A program made the translations under genes and the position numbers. A DNA stretch of 64,000 nucleotides from Microvirga lupini (GTDB lineage: Bacteria > Pseudomonadota > Alphaproteobacteria > Rhizobiales > Beijerinckiaceae): the NCBI RefSeq assembly GCF_014191055.1, contig NZ_JACHWB010000004.1, positions 62,001 through 126,000 on the forward strand, written 5' to 3'. The notes below the pieces were generated by a model. The model did not search any database and was not told the DNA's origin. It saw only the letters and a program-made list of their open reading frames with translations. Below, piece by piece: positions 45,231-55,462 of this stretch; the first letter of the stretch is position 1; every line of letters begins with the position of its first letter.

Positions 45231-46631
45231 TCAGTAGCGATAATGATCCGGCTTGAACGGGCCCTTCTCGGAGACGCCGATATAGGACGCTTGGTCGGGG
45301 CGCAGCTTGGTGAGCTTCACGCCGATCTTCTCGAGGTGCAGCGAGGCCACCTTCTCGTCCAGGTGCTTGGGCAGGGTGTAGACCTTGCGCTCGTACTTGC
45401 CCTGGTTGGTGAAGAGCTCGATCTGGGCCAGCGTCTGGTTCGTGAACGAGGCCGACATCACGAAGGACGGATGTCCCATGGCGTTGCCGAGGTTCACGAG
45501 GCGGCCTTCCGAGAGCAGGATGATGCGATGCCCGTCGGGGAACTCGATCTCATCCACCTGCGGCTTCACGTTGTTCCACTTCAGGTTCTTGAGGCCCGCG
45601 ACCTGGATCTCGTTGTCGAAGTGGCCGATGTTGCAGACGATCGCCCGGTCCTTCATCGCCCGCATGTGGTCGAGAGTGATGACGTCCTTGTTGCCGGTGG
45701 CGGTGACGAAGATGTCGGCGCGGGGAGCCGCGTCCTCCATGGTCGTGACCTCATAGCCTTCCATGGCGGCTTGGAGCGCGCAGATCGGGTCGACTTCCGA
45801 CACGAGCACGCGGCAGCCGGCCTGGCGCAATGAGGCGGCCGAGCCCTTGCCCACGTCGCCGAAGCCGGCGACCATGGCGACCTTGCCGGCCATCATCACG
45901 TCCGTGCCGCGGCGGATGCCGTCGACGAGCGATTCACGGCAGCCATAAAGGTTGTCGAACTTCGACTTGGTGACCGAGTCGTTGACGTTGATCGCCGGGA
46001 AGAGGAGCTTGCCCTCCTTCTCCATGATGTAGAGACGGTGCACGCCCGTGGTGGTCTCTTCCGACACGCCCTTGATCGACTCGGCGAGACCGGCGAACCA
46101 GCCCTTCGGCTTCTCGGAGAGCAGGCGCTTGATCAGCGCGAAGAACACCTCCTCTTCCTCGGAGCCCGGCTTGTCGAGGAAGGCGGTGTCGCCCTGCTCG
46201 GCGCGCAGGCCCAGATGAACCAGCATGGTGGCGTCGCCGCCGTCGTCGAGGATCATGTTGGGCATGCCGCCATCGTGCCAGTCGAACAGCTTGGCGGTGT
46301 AGTCCCAGTACTCCTTCAGGGTCTCGCCCTTGTAGGCGAAGACCGGAATGCCGGCGGCCGCGATGGCGGCGGCGGCGTGGTCCTGGGTGGAGTAGATGTT
46401 GCAGGACACCCAGCGGATGTCGGCGCCGAGAGCCTTCAGCGTCTCGATCAGCACCGCGGTCTGGATGGTCATGTGGAGCGAGCCGGCGATGCGGGCGCCC
46501 TTGAGGGGCTGCTTCGGGCCGTATTCCTCGCGAACGGCCATCAGGCCCGGCATCTCGGTCTCGGCGATCGAGATCTCCTTGCGGCCGAACTCAGCCAAGC
46601 CGATGTCTTTGACGATGTAATCCTGTGCCAT
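45231..46631 (-). CDS. ahcY: Adenosylhomocysteinase (S-adenosylhomocysteine hydrolase)
   Basis: The 466-residue NAD-dependent enzyme splits SAH to adenosine and homocysteine, relieving inhibition of methyltransferases. Typical motifs are [43 protein letters not shown], the NAD loop [30 protein letters not shown] and the C-terminal KPDHYRY. It contains the roughly 40-residue insertion of the bacterial/eukaryotic long form ([19 protein letters not shown]). The start [16 protein letters not shown] at 46631 was chosen. A 20-bp inverted repeat (46707-46726) lies 76 bp upstream and is a likely operator. It lies downstream of ptsH. Confidence 0.97.
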   Translation of the reverse strand: MAQDYIVKDIGLAEFGRKEISIAETEMPGLMAVREEYGPKQPLKGARIAGSLHMTIQTAVLIETLKALGADIRWVSCNIYSTQDHAAAAIAAAGIPVFAYKGETLKEYWDYTAKLFDWHDGGMPNMILDDGGDATMLVHLGLRAEQGDTAFLDKPGSEEEEVFFALIKRLLSEKPKGWFAGLAESIKGVSEETTTGVHRLYIMEKEGKLLFPAINVNDSVTKSKFDNLYGCRESLVDGIRRGTDVMMAGKVAMVAGFGDVGKGSAASLRQAGCRVLVSEVDPICALQAAMEGYEVTTMEDAAPRADIFVTATGNKDVITLDHMRAMKDRAIVCNIGHFDNEIQVAGLKNLKWNNVKPQVDEIEFPDGHRIILLSEGRLVNLGNAMGHPSFVMSASFTNQTLAQIELFTNQGKYERKVYTLPKHLDEKVASLHLEKIGVKLTKLRPDQASYIGVSEKGPFKPDHYRY

Positions 46632-46706
46632 GATGGCCTCTCTTTGCACCAATCCTGAGTGAATTGGCGCCGTCTCTACCAGAGAGCCGGGGCAGAGGCA
46701 ATCAAG

Positions 46707-46726
46707 ATATAAAGATGTCTTTATAT
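46707..46726. promoter_or_regulatory. Inverted repeat ATATAAAGATGTCTTTATAT upstream of ahcY, candidate SahR-type operator
   Basis: Nine-base arms ATATAAAGA and TCTTTATAT are separated by two bases. It is AT-rich in a GC-rich genome. I recall motifs of this form from ArsR-family regulators that sense S-adenosylhomocysteine upstream of methionine-cycle genes in Alphaproteobacteria. The regulator itself is not in the window. Confidence 0.6.
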
Positions 46727-46737
46727 GTTTTCCGAGG

Positions 46738-47058
46738 TCACTCGTTCTCGCCGAATTTATTGGCGAGGAGATCGTCGATGGCCTGCAGGCAGGCCGGTGC
46801 ATCCGTCCCCTTGGCCGTAACCGTGATCGTGGTGCCCTGAGCGGCCGCAAGCGTGAGAAGGCCCATGATGGAGCGTCCGCCGACGGTCTCGCCGCAGCGG
46901 GTGACGGTCACATCGGCATCGAAGCGCTCGACGGTCTGGACGAACTTGGCCGAGGCGCGGGCGTGCAGGCCGCGGCGGTTGATGATGGGCAGTTCCCGCA
47001 CCATGGCGCCTTCGGGCACGACAACCGGCGGGCAGTCCTGATCGAGGGGCCTGTCCAT
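46738..47058 (-). CDS. ptsH: HPr family phosphocarrier protein (PTS)
   Basis: The 106-residue HPr has the phospho-accepting His in [15 protein letters not shown] and the regulatory Ser in [13 protein letters not shown], the target of HPr kinase. An 18-residue extension precedes the core ([18 protein letters not shown]); an internal ATG before VRELPII could be the true start. It lies 5 bp after the EIIA gene. In alphaproteobacteria this partial PTS has no sugar permease and serves regulation of carbon metabolism. Confidence 0.94.
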   Translation of the reverse strand: MDRPLDQDCPPVVVPEGAMVRELPIINRRGLHARASAKFVQTVERFDADVTVTRCGETVGGRSIMGLLTLAAAQGTTITVTAKGTDAPACLQAIDDLLANKFGENE

Positions 47059-47063
47059 GCTGG

Positions 47064-47465
47064 TTACTTTCCCGAGAGGACGCGCGAAGCGATGTTGATG
47101 TATTTGCGCCCGGCTTCCTGGGCATGGGACACCGCATCGGTCAGGGGCTCCTCGTCGCGCACGCTGGCGAGCTTGATGAGCATGGGCAGGTTGATGCCGG
47201 CTACCACCTCGACGGAGCCACCATTCATGCACGACAGGGCCAAGTTCGAGGGAGTGCCCCCGAACATGTCCGTCAGAACCACAACCCCCTGGCCTGAATT
47301 GACCCGGCACACGGCGTCCATGATGTCCTTGCGCCGTGTCTCCATGTCGTCATCGGGGCCGATCGTGATCGTTTCAAGCTGCTCTTGAGGTCCCACCACA
47401 TGCTCGAGCGCCGCTTTGAATTCCGTCGCGAGCTGCCCGTGGGTGACGAGCACCATTCCAATCAT
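47064..47465 (-). CDS. PTS EIIA component, mannose family (regulatory)
   Basis: The 133-residue EIIA domain has the active His in MVLVTHGQLATEF and the fold markers GVVVLTDMFGGTPSNLAL and VEVVAGINLPMLIKLA. In this setting it accepts phosphate from HPr without a transport partner and is thought to act as a signal. No EIIB or EIIC lies nearby. It lies between hprK and ptsH. Confidence 0.94.
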   Translation of the reverse strand: MIGMVLVTHGQLATEFKAALEHVVGPQEQLETITIGPDDDMETRRKDIMDAVCRVNSGQGVVVLTDMFGGTPSNLALSCMNGGSVEVVAGINLPMLIKLASVRDEEPLTDAVSHAQEAGRKYINIASRVLSGK

Positions 47466-47553
47466 ATTGTTACAGGTCCGAACGCTCCGAGAGCGGAGCC
47501 GCTATTTTGTGCACCGCGAAGCCAAGCGCAAGAGCAATAAGAGCAAAAGTTCA

Positions 47554-48009
47554 TCACAGTGTCACGACCGTGTCGCAAACACCACTCAGGCAGGCCAAGG
47601 CGATGTCCGCAGAGACTGCTCCGGCCTGCATGCGAATGCGAGGGACCATGACGCCGCAGAGGACAACATGTCCATCCTGCTCTTCCGGATAGCGCGGCAG
47701 GTCCTCGGAAAGATCGATCACGAGGCGAATGACGGCGGCCGGCTCATGGGGCTGCCGGATGATCCCAAGGCCGAACACCTCGATGCACCCGCCGAGCGGC
47801 TCGACCGGCTGGGCGACGAGACGACCGTGCCGGGCCGCGATCCGGGTCCTGTCATCGCTGACGAGGCGCCCGAAACGTCTTGCCTGAAGGGCGCGGGACA
47901 CCACCTCCCGGGCGAGAGTCGATTTGCCGGAGCCTGATGCGCCCCGGATCAGGAGGCCGGCTTCCCCAATCAGCACGCAGCCGGCATGGATGGTTTGCGG
48001 GTCGCTCAC
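47554..48009 (-). CDS. hprK: HPr kinase/phosphorylase (short alphaproteobacterial form)
   Basis: The 151-residue protein is only the catalytic half of HprK; the N-terminal domain of Gram-positive HprK (about 130 residues) is absent, as is usual in alphaproteobacteria. The Walker A loop is LIRGASGSGKSTLAREVV, followed by LVSDDRTRI. It phosphorylates or dephosphorylates the regulatory serine of HPr. The ATG overlaps the chvG stop (ATGA), linking the PTS branch translationally to the two-component system. Confidence 0.93.
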   Translation of the reverse strand: MSDPQTIHAGCVLIGEAGLLIRGASGSGKSTLAREVVSRALQARRFGRLVSDDRTRIAARHGRLVAQPVEPLGGCIEVFGLGIIRQPHEPAAVIRLVIDLSEDLPRYPEEQDGHVVLCGVMVPRIRMQAGAVSADIALACLSGVCDTVVTL

Positions 48010-49859
48010 GACCCGGTCTTTCCTGCCTCGCGTCTGTCGCGATCCTTGCTCCTTCTTCCCTGCTCCTTCCGGGCCCTGGCACCCTCGACGGGAAGCCGGA
48101 TGACGAAGCGGGCGCCCAGACGCCTGGGCTCGCCGCTCTCATCGGGCGCTCCAAGCCGGTTCTCGGCCCGGATCGTGCCCCGATGAGCCTCGATGATCTG
48201 GCGGGAGATGGACAGCCCAAGACCTGAGTTCTGGCCGAAGCCCTGCTCGGGCCGGTCGGTGTAGAAGCGCTCGAAGATGCGATCGAGAGCATCGGGCTCG
48301 ATCCCGGGTCCGCTGTCCTCGACCAGGATTTCCACATCGTTCCGGCGGCGGCGCATGGAGACCCTCACCGTCTCGTCGGGTGGCGAGAATGAGCGGGCGT
48401 TGTCGAGGAGGTTGTTGAACACCTGGCCCAGGCGGCTGTCGTGGCCGAGCGCCAGGAAGGCATCCCGATTCTTGGCCGCGTTCTCGATGTTCAGCGTAAT
48501 CAGAGGGTCGTGTTCCTGGCGGCGCTCATTGGCCACCGACACCACGGCCTCGAGCAGGCGCACCATATCTACGGGCTCGGCATCGGCGCGGGCAAGCTCC
48601 GCGTCGAGGCGTGAGGCATCCGAGATGTCGCTGATCAAGCGGTCAAGGCGCTTCACGTCGTGCTGAATGATCGAGAGGAGCCGCCCACGGGATTCGTCGC
48701 TGCGGGCGAGCGGCAGGGTTTCCACCGCGCTGCGCAGGGAGGTCAATGGGTTCTTCAGCTCGTGCGCCACATCGGCCGCGAAGCTCTCGATGGCGTCGAT
48801 GCGGTTGTAGAGGGCCTTGGTCATGTCGCGAAGCGCCCCCGACAGATGGCCGATCTCGTCGGCGCGATTGGTGAAGTCGGGAATCTCCTGGCGCGATTTC
48901 GTGCCCCATCGCACCCGCTCGGCCGCCTCTGCCAGGCGCCGCACCGGGCCGGCGATGGCGCCTGCGAGGAACAGCGACAGCACGATCATCACCACGGCGG
49001 CCACCAGGAAAACCTGAAGCAGGGCGAAGCGCTCGGACGCGATGATCGCGTCGATGTCGCCTTCCTGGGTCGAGAGCAGGAGCGCACCCTGCACGGTGCG
49101 GAAGCGCTGGATCGGCACGGCTACCGACACGATGGTCTCGCCGCGGGCGTTGACGCGCACTTCGCTCGCCTGCTGGCCCGTATACGCCTGCTGCACTTCG
49201 GCCAAGGACTTGCCGTTGACCGGTCCGGCCTCCTCCTGCACCGGTCGCTTGGTGCGCCGGAACATCTTGCGGATGCTGTTCCAGGTGCGCTCCATGACGG
49301 TCGTCGTGTCTTCCACGGTGGCGACCGGAGGAAGCTCCATGCGCAGGATGTCGCCGCGGGAGTAGAACGACCGGGAATCGAGGAGGAGCATGCCCTCACG
49401 GTCGAAGATGCGGGCACGGGTCTTGGTCGGCGTTACCAGGCGCCTCAGGAGAGGCGCGACGCGTTCCGGGTTGATGGAGAATTCGAGGGAGGAGAGGGAC
49501 TCGTCGTTGAACCGCTCCGTTTCACCGGCCTGCATCTGCAGCAGCTGGTCCGGATCGATGGTGATGGTGTTGGTCTCCACCGTGGCAGAGCTGGCGATGG
49601 CGCCGGCGATGATCTCGCCCTGTGTGAGCAGGCTCTGCACCCGGGCCTCGATGAGGCCTTCGCGGAACTGGTTGAGGTAGAGGAAGCCCACGAGCAGGGC
49701 CACGAGCCCGGCCAGATTGAGCACCACGATCCGGCGCGTCAGGCTGGACGAGGCACGCTGCACGAGCATGCGGCCGAAGAGCTTCAGCCGCTCCAGGGTG
49801 CTTTGGGGAGCAGGCGGATCGTCGAAACCCGCTTCGGCGTGGATGGGATCAGCCTTCAT
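48006..49859 (-). CDS. chvG: Sensor histidine kinase ChvG (ExoS/BvrS type)
   Basis: The 617-residue membrane kinase has two membrane segments (about 43-62 and 285-308) that frame a periplasmic sensor domain, then a HAMP domain, the H-box FAADVAHELKNPLTSLRSAVE and an HATPase with NLLDNARSFSPPDE, DSGPGIEPDALDRIFERFY and SGLGLSISRQI. ChvG/ExoS/BvrS senses acid pH or envelope stress and phosphorylates ChvI to control exopolysaccharide, host interaction and metabolism. The ATG 49857-49859 was preferred over an upstream TTG. A basic tail ends the protein. Confidence 0.94.
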   Translation of the reverse strand: MKADPIHAEAGFDDPPAPQSTLERLKLFGRMLVQRASSSLTRRIVVLNLAGLVALLVGFLYLNQFREGLIEARVQSLLTQGEIIAGAIASSATVETNTITIDPDQLLQMQAGETERFNDESLSSLEFSINPERVAPLLRRLVTPTKTRARIFDREGMLLLDSRSFYSRGDILRMELPPVATVEDTTTVMERTWNSIRKMFRRTKRPVQEEAGPVNGKSLAEVQQAYTGQQASEVRVNARGETIVSVAVPIQRFRTVQGALLLSTQEGDIDAIIASERFALLQVFLVAAVVMIVLSLFLAGAIAGPVRRLAEAAERVRWGTKSRQEIPDFTNRADEIGHLSGALRDMTKALYNRIDAIESFAADVAHELKNPLTSLRSAVETLPLARSDESRGRLLSIIQHDVKRLDRLISDISDASRLDAELARADAEPVDMVRLLEAVVSVANERRQEHDPLITLNIENAAKNRDAFLALGHDSRLGQVFNNLLDNARSFSPPDETVRVSMRRRRNDVEILVEDSGPGIEPDALDRIFERFYTDRPEQGFGQNSGLGLSISRQIIEAHRGTIRAENRLGAPDESGEPRRLGARFVIRLPVEGARARKEQGRRSKDRDRREAGKTGS

Positions 49860-49931
49860 GCCACTCGCTTGACCCGTGACCCGATGAACGCACCGGGCCA
49901 AGGTCCTTCCAGGTTGCTCGCGCTTTCAGCG

Positions 49932-50630
49932 TCAGGCTTCCTTGAAGCGGTAGCCCACGCCGTAGAGGGTCTCGATCATTTCGAAACTCTGGTCAACCGA
50001 CTTGAACTTCTTGCGCAGGCGCTTGATGTGGCTGTCGATGGTCCGGTCGTCCACATAGACCTGATCGTCATAGGCCGCATCCATGAGCGCATTGCGGCTT
50101 TTCACCACCCCAGGGCGCGTGGCGAGGGCCTGCAGGATCAGGAACTCCGTGACCGTCAGGGTCACCGGCTCGCCCTTCCAGGTGCAGGCATGTCGCTCGG
50201 GATCCATCTTGAGCTGGCCGCGCTCCAGGGCTTTCGGATCGGCCTCCTTGGGGGCGCTCTGGTCCTTGGGGGCGAAGCGGCGCAGAACCGCCTTCACGCG
50301 CTCGACCAGGAGACGCTGGGAGAAAGGTTTGCGGATGAAGTCGTCGGCGCCCATCTTGAGGCCGAACAATTCGTCGATCTCCTCGTCCTTCGAGGTCAGG
50401 AAGATCACGGGAAGGTCCGATTTCTGCCGCAGACGGCGCAGCAGCTCCATGCCGTCCATGCGGGGCATCTTGATGTCGAAAATGGCCAGATCCGGCGGGG
50501 CGTGCTTGAGCCCGTCCAGGGCCGAAGCCCCATCCGTATAGGTCTGGATGCGGTAGCCCTCCGCCTCGAGGGCGATGGAAACAGAGGTCAGGATATTGCG
50601 ATCGTCATCGACAAGGGCGATCGTTGGCAT
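49932..50630 (-). CDS. chvI: Response regulator ChvI (OmpR family)
   Basis: The 232-residue regulator has a receiver domain ([13 protein letters not shown], phospho-Asp in [33 protein letters not shown]) and a winged-helix DNA-binding domain ([50 protein letters not shown]). It is the partner of ChvG, 72 bp downstream. It is divergent from pckA; the order pckA//chvI-chvG-hprK-EIIA-HPr-ahcY is kept in Sinorhizobium and Brucella relatives. Confidence 0.97.
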   Translation of the reverse strand: MPTIALVDDDRNILTSVSIALEAEGYRIQTYTDGASALDGLKHAPPDLAIFDIKMPRMDGMELLRRLRQKSDLPVIFLTSKDEEIDELFGLKMGADDFIRKPFSQRLLVERVKAVLRRFAPKDQSAPKEADPKALERGQLKMDPERHACTWKGEPVTLTVTEFLILQALATRPGVVKSRNALMDAAYDDQVYVDDRTIDSHIKRLRKKFKSVDQSFEMIETLYGVGYRFKEA

Positions 50631-51157
50631 GAACTCTTCCTTAGTTTGGCACAGACGAATGTCGTCTTTTTGCCCCGTCTGACAACGCAGAAGGCCCTAA
50701 AACGTCCCCAACTGCGCCTTTCTCGTGGCATAAATATGGTTTTCCCCGGGGCTATGACCAGGGAGGACCTGATAGTGGGGTTTAGGAACAGCCGCTTCAA
50801 CCGGAGATGAACGGCGCATTACGGATCGGACAGATTTCCTTTGTGGCCCAGCACGAAGCGTGGCCTGGGGCAAGGGAAGGCCGGGGTTTCCCCAAAGGCA
50901 ATCTGTCAATCATACGAAAGAACTCCCCTGAACCTCGTGAATCCTTGAAGTTGGGGCTGTCAGGCGGCTAGTTTTGACGAAAATAGAATGCAATGAAACG
51001 GCTTGAGTTGACGGCCTCGTCAGCTGACCTAAAGAAGGTTCTATGTTCAAGCGAGACGGCAAAGTTTTAGCCGCGTTGTTTGACCTATCCCATGTGACGG
51101 CCATCGGACGGCGGCACATTCGGCTGCACGGCGACTGGCGATCAGGAGACATCTTCC
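50631..51157. other. Divergent control region between chvI and pckA
   Basis: A 527-bp gap without a credible gene. It must contain promoters for both genes. A perfect 10-bp palindrome (51019-51028) lies about 130 bp before the pckA start. I see no dispersed repeat here and no clear -10/-35 pair. Confidence 0.5.
51019..51028. promoter_or_regulatory. Palindrome GTCAGCTGAC upstream of pckA
   Basis: A perfect 10-bp dyad in the pckA upstream region. In rhizobia pckA is controlled by the LacI-type PckR and by ChvI, but I cannot assign this site to either. Confidence 0.25.
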
Positions 51158-52768
51158 GTGGAAAATATCGGCGTCTTCAACAGCGCGCAGGGCGCTGAGG
51201 CCTTTGGCCTTCGCAATCTCAAACGGGTTTACTGGAATCTTGAGGCGCCCGCACTCTACGAGCAGTCCCTGACCCGGGGCGAAACCAAGCTCGTCAAAGG
51301 CGGCGCCCTCCTGGCCGAGACCGGCATCCATACGGGCCGCTCGCCCAAGGACAAATTCGTGGTGCGCGACGAGACCACGGAAAGCACCGTCTGGTGGGAC
51401 AACAACGGTTCCATCACCCCGGGCCATTTCGACACCCTGCTGGCCGACTTCCTCGCCCATGCCGAGGGCAAGGAGCTGTTCGCCCAGGATCTCTACGGCG
51501 GTGCCGACCCAAGCTACCGGGTCAAGGCACGGGTCTTCACGGAATTCGCCTGGCATTCGCTTTTCATCCGCAATCTCCTGATCCGCCCCGAGCAGGGCGA
51601 ACTCGCCGATTACGTGCCAGGGCTGACCATCATCGACCTGCCGTCCTTCAAGGCGGATCCGGCCCGCCACGGCTGCCGCACGGAGACGGTCATCGCCTGC
51701 GATTTCAAGCGCAAGATCGTCCTCATCGGTGGCACGTCTTATGCGGGCGAGATGAAGAAGTCGGTCTTCACCTATCTCAACTACGTGCTGCCCTCGCAGA
51801 ACGTCATGCCCATGCACTGCTCGGCCAATGTGGGCAAGGAGGGTGACGTGGCCGTGTTCTTCGGGCTCTCCGGCACCGGCAAGACCACGCTCTCCAACGA
51901 TCCGAACCGCATCCTGCTCGGCGACGACGAGCATGGCTGGGCCCCGAACGGGGTGTTCAACTTCGAGGGCGGCTGCTACGCCAAGACCATCCGTCTCTCC
52001 CGCGAGGCGGAGCCCGAGATCTTCTCGACCACCGAGCGCTTCGGCACGGTGCTGGAAAACGTGATCGTCGACCCGACCACGCGCATCCCCGATTTCGACG
52101 ATGCGTCGCGCACGGAAAACACACGCTGCGCCTATCCGCTCGACTTCATCCCCAATGCGAGCGCCACGGGCCGGGCGGGCATTCCGAAGAACATCGTGAT
52201 GCTCACCTGCGACGCCTTCGGCGTGCTGCCGCCCATCGCGAAGCTGACGCCCGCCGAGGCCATGTATCACTTCCTGTCGGGCTACACCGCCAAGGTGGCC
52301 GGCACGGAAAAAGGCGTGAAGGATCCTGAGGCCACCTTCTCGACCTGCTTCGGCGCGCCGTTCATGCCGCGCCATCCGTCGGTCTACGGCAACCTGCTGC
52401 GCGATCTCATCGCCAAGCACCATGTGGATTGCTGGCTCGTGAACACAGGCTGGACCGGCGGCAAGTACGGCGTCGGCCGGCGCATGCCGATCCGCGTCAC
52501 CCGCCGCCTGCTCACCGCAGCGCTCGACGGCTCGCTCTCCCGCGCCGATTTCCGCCGCGATCCTTATTTCGGATTCGCGGTGCCGACCTCGGTGCCGGGC
52601 GTCGAGCCGCACATCCTCTATCCGGTCAAGACCTGGCAGAACAAGGCGGAGTTCGCCGAGACGGCCAAGCGCCTGATCGACATGTTCAACGAGAACTTCA
52701 AGCGCTTCGAGGGACACGTGGATTCCGACGTGCGCTCCGCAGGGCCCCAGACCTCGATCGCCGCCTGA
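51158..52768 (+). CDS. pckA: Phosphoenolpyruvate carboxykinase (ATP)
   Basis: The 536-residue enzyme converts oxaloacetate and ATP to PEP and CO2, the first step of gluconeogenesis during growth on organic acids. [28 protein letters not shown], the P-loop [32 protein letters not shown] and [15 protein letters not shown] are in family order. The start is GTG at 51158, preceded by AGGAG at 10 nt. Its terminator follows. The link with the PTS/HprK cluster on the other side of the gap suggests joint carbon regulation. Confidence 0.98.
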   Translation: MENIGVFNSAQGAEAFGLRNLKRVYWNLEAPALYEQSLTRGETKLVKGGALLAETGIHTGRSPKDKFVVRDETTESTVWWDNNGSITPGHFDTLLADFLAHAEGKELFAQDLYGGADPSYRVKARVFTEFAWHSLFIRNLLIRPEQGELADYVPGLTIIDLPSFKADPARHGCRTETVIACDFKRKIVLIGGTSYAGEMKKSVFTYLNYVLPSQNVMPMHCSANVGKEGDVAVFFGLSGTGKTTLSNDPNRILLGDDEHGWAPNGVFNFEGGCYAKTIRLSREAEPEIFSTTERFGTVLENVIVDPTTRIPDFDDASRTENTRCAYPLDFIPNASATGRAGIPKNIVMLTCDAFGVLPPIAKLTPAEAMYHFLSGYTAKVAGTEKGVKDPEATFSTCFGAPFMPRHPSVYGNLLRDLIAKHHVDCWLVNTGWTGGKYGVGRRMPIRVTRRLLTAALDGSLSRADFRRDPYFGFAVPTSVPGVEPHILYPVKTWQNKAEFAETAKRLIDMFNENFKRFEGHVDSDVRSAGPQTSIAA

Positions 52769-52799
52769 GAAAAGTTATCTCTCCCCTGAAATCGTGTAG

Positions 52800-52827
52800 A
52801 AGGCGGCCAACGGCCGCCTTTTCGTTT
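52800..52827 (+). terminator. Rho-independent terminator of pckA
   Basis: AAGGCGGCC-AAC-GGCCGCCTT followed by TTCGTTT. Confidence 0.82.
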
Positions 52828-52837
52828 GGTGCTTCCG

Positions 52838-54280
52838 ATGACCGACACCCGATCCGATCTTCTGGATATCCTGACTGCAAGCCTTGGAGCCCAGCAGGTC
52901 ATTCGCGACCCGGACGCCATGGAAAGCTATCTCGTCGAGGAGCGCAGGCTTTACCGCGGCGCCGCCCTGGCGGTCGTCCGCCCCGGCAGTACAGAGGAGG
53001 TTGCTCTCGTGGTTCGCGAATGCGCGAAGGCGGGTGTCGCCATCGTGCCGCAGGGCGGCAATACGGGTCTGGTCGGCGGAGGCGTGCCGTACGATGGCAT
53101 CGTCCTGTCGCTCGCGCGCCTCGACCGCATTCGCGAGGTCGATGCCTTCAACGCCACCATCACGGTGGAAGCCGGCTGCATCCTGAAGGCGGTGCAGGAC
53201 GAAGCCGAGAAGGTGGATTGCCTGTTTCCCCTGTCGCTCGCCTCCGAGGGCTCCTGCCGGATCGGCGGCAACATCGCCACCAATGCGGGCGGCGTGAACG
53301 TGCTGCGATATGGCAATACCCGCGACCTCGTTCTTGGGCTCGAGGTCGTGCTCGCCGACGGGCGGATCTGGAACGGGCTGAAGGGCCTGCGCAAGGACAA
53401 CATGGGCTACGACCTGAAGAACCTCTTCGTCGGATCGGAGGGAACGCTCGGCATCGTCACGGCGGCGGTGCTGACGCTTTTTCCGCGGCCGAAGAGCAGG
53501 ACTGTCGCCTTCATCGGCTGCGCCTCGCCCCACGCGACGCTCGACCTCTTCGACCGCCTGCGACGGCGCACGGGCGACCAGCTGACGGCCTTCGAGTTCA
53601 TGCCCCGCTTCGCGCTGGAGATCGTGCTCAAGCATGCCGCAGGCGCCGTTCCTCCGCTTGGCGGTTGGCACGAAGCCTATGCCCTGATCGAGCTGTCGTC
53701 GCCGGATCCCGCAATCGATCTGCGCGAGCGTATCGAGGCTGTTCTGAGCGAGGCGCTGGAGGCCGGCATCGTCGAGGATGCGGTCATTGCTGCGAGCGAG
53801 GCCCAGGGCGAGGCACTCTGGCACCTGCGCGAAAGCCTGTCTCACGTGCAAAGGCTCGAAGGCGGGTCGATCAAGCACGATGTCGCCGTGCCCGTCTCGA
53901 AGGTGGCGGACTTCATCGTCACGGCCACCCGGGCCTGCGAGGAGGCCCTGCCCGGCGTGCGCGTCTGCGCCTTCGGGCATTTCGGCGACGGCAACATCCA
54001 CTTCAACCTGAGCCAGCCCGTCGCCATGGAGAAGGCTGCGTTCCTCGCTCAGTGGGAGCGTTTCAACCGGATCGTCCACGACATCGTGCATGATATGAAC
54101 GGCTCGATCTCCGCCGAGCACGGGGTGGGCCTCATCAAGCGCGATGAGTTGGTGCTCTACAAGGATCCGGTGGCCCTCGATCTGATGCGGACGCTGAAAA
54201 GCGCGCTCGATCCGCAGAACATCCTGAATCCCGGCAAGGTCCTGACTCTCGAAGCTGAATTGCCGCCGGCTCTGCCTTGA
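52838..54280 (+). CDS. FAD-binding oxidoreductase (D-2-hydroxyacid dehydrogenase type)
   Basis: The 480-residue flavoprotein of the vanillyl-alcohol oxidase fold has FAD_binding_4 at about residues 35-180 (VPQGGNTGLVGGGVPYDG, GSCRIGGNIATNAGGVNVLRYG) and FAD-oxidase_C after it (FGHFGDGNIHFNLSQP, ISAEHGVGLIKRDELVLYKDP, LDPQNILNPGKVL). Family members oxidise D-lactate, D-2-hydroxyglutarate or glycolate. The NHFNL/EHG pattern and length fit D-2-hydroxyglutarate or D-lactate dehydrogenase, but the substrate cannot be fixed. ATG 52838 follows the pckA terminator closely. An L-2-hydroxyglutarate oxidase-like gene lies two genes downstream. Confidence 0.9.
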   Translation: MTDTRSDLLDILTASLGAQQVIRDPDAMESYLVEERRLYRGAALAVVRPGSTEEVALVVRECAKAGVAIVPQGGNTGLVGGGVPYDGIVLSLARLDRIREVDAFNATITVEAGCILKAVQDEAEKVDCLFPLSLASEGSCRIGGNIATNAGGVNVLRYGNTRDLVLGLEVVLADGRIWNGLKGLRKDNMGYDLKNLFVGSEGTLGIVTAAVLTLFPRPKSRTVAFIGCASPHATLDLFDRLRRRTGDQLTAFEFMPRFALEIVLKHAAGAVPPLGGWHEAYALIELSSPDPAIDLRERIEAVLSEALEAGIVEDAVIAASEAQGEALWHLRESLSHVQRLEGGSIKHDVAVPVSKVADFIVTATRACEEALPGVRVCAFGHFGDGNIHFNLSQPVAMEKAAFLAQWERFNRIVHDIVHDMNGSISAEHGVGLIKRDELVLYKDPVALDLMRTLKSALDPQNILNPGKVLTLEAELPPALP

Positions 54281-54355
54281 CCGGCCCATGCGCATGCCTA
54301 GGATGGCGCGGCCGGTCCTGAGGGCCCGGCCAACGACGATTTGGAAGGAAGATCC

Positions 54356-55411
<1,056 letters not shown>

Positions 55412-55462
55412 CCGGCATCGCGGCGCATTGCAAAGCGACGGGAGGCTGTCATCGACGTTCTG

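Noticed and set aside
46632-46737. SAH riboswitch upstream of ahcY
   Set aside because: The leader is short and dominated by a symmetric AT-rich dyad, typical of a protein operator. I could not lay out the conserved pseudoknot of SAH riboswitches.
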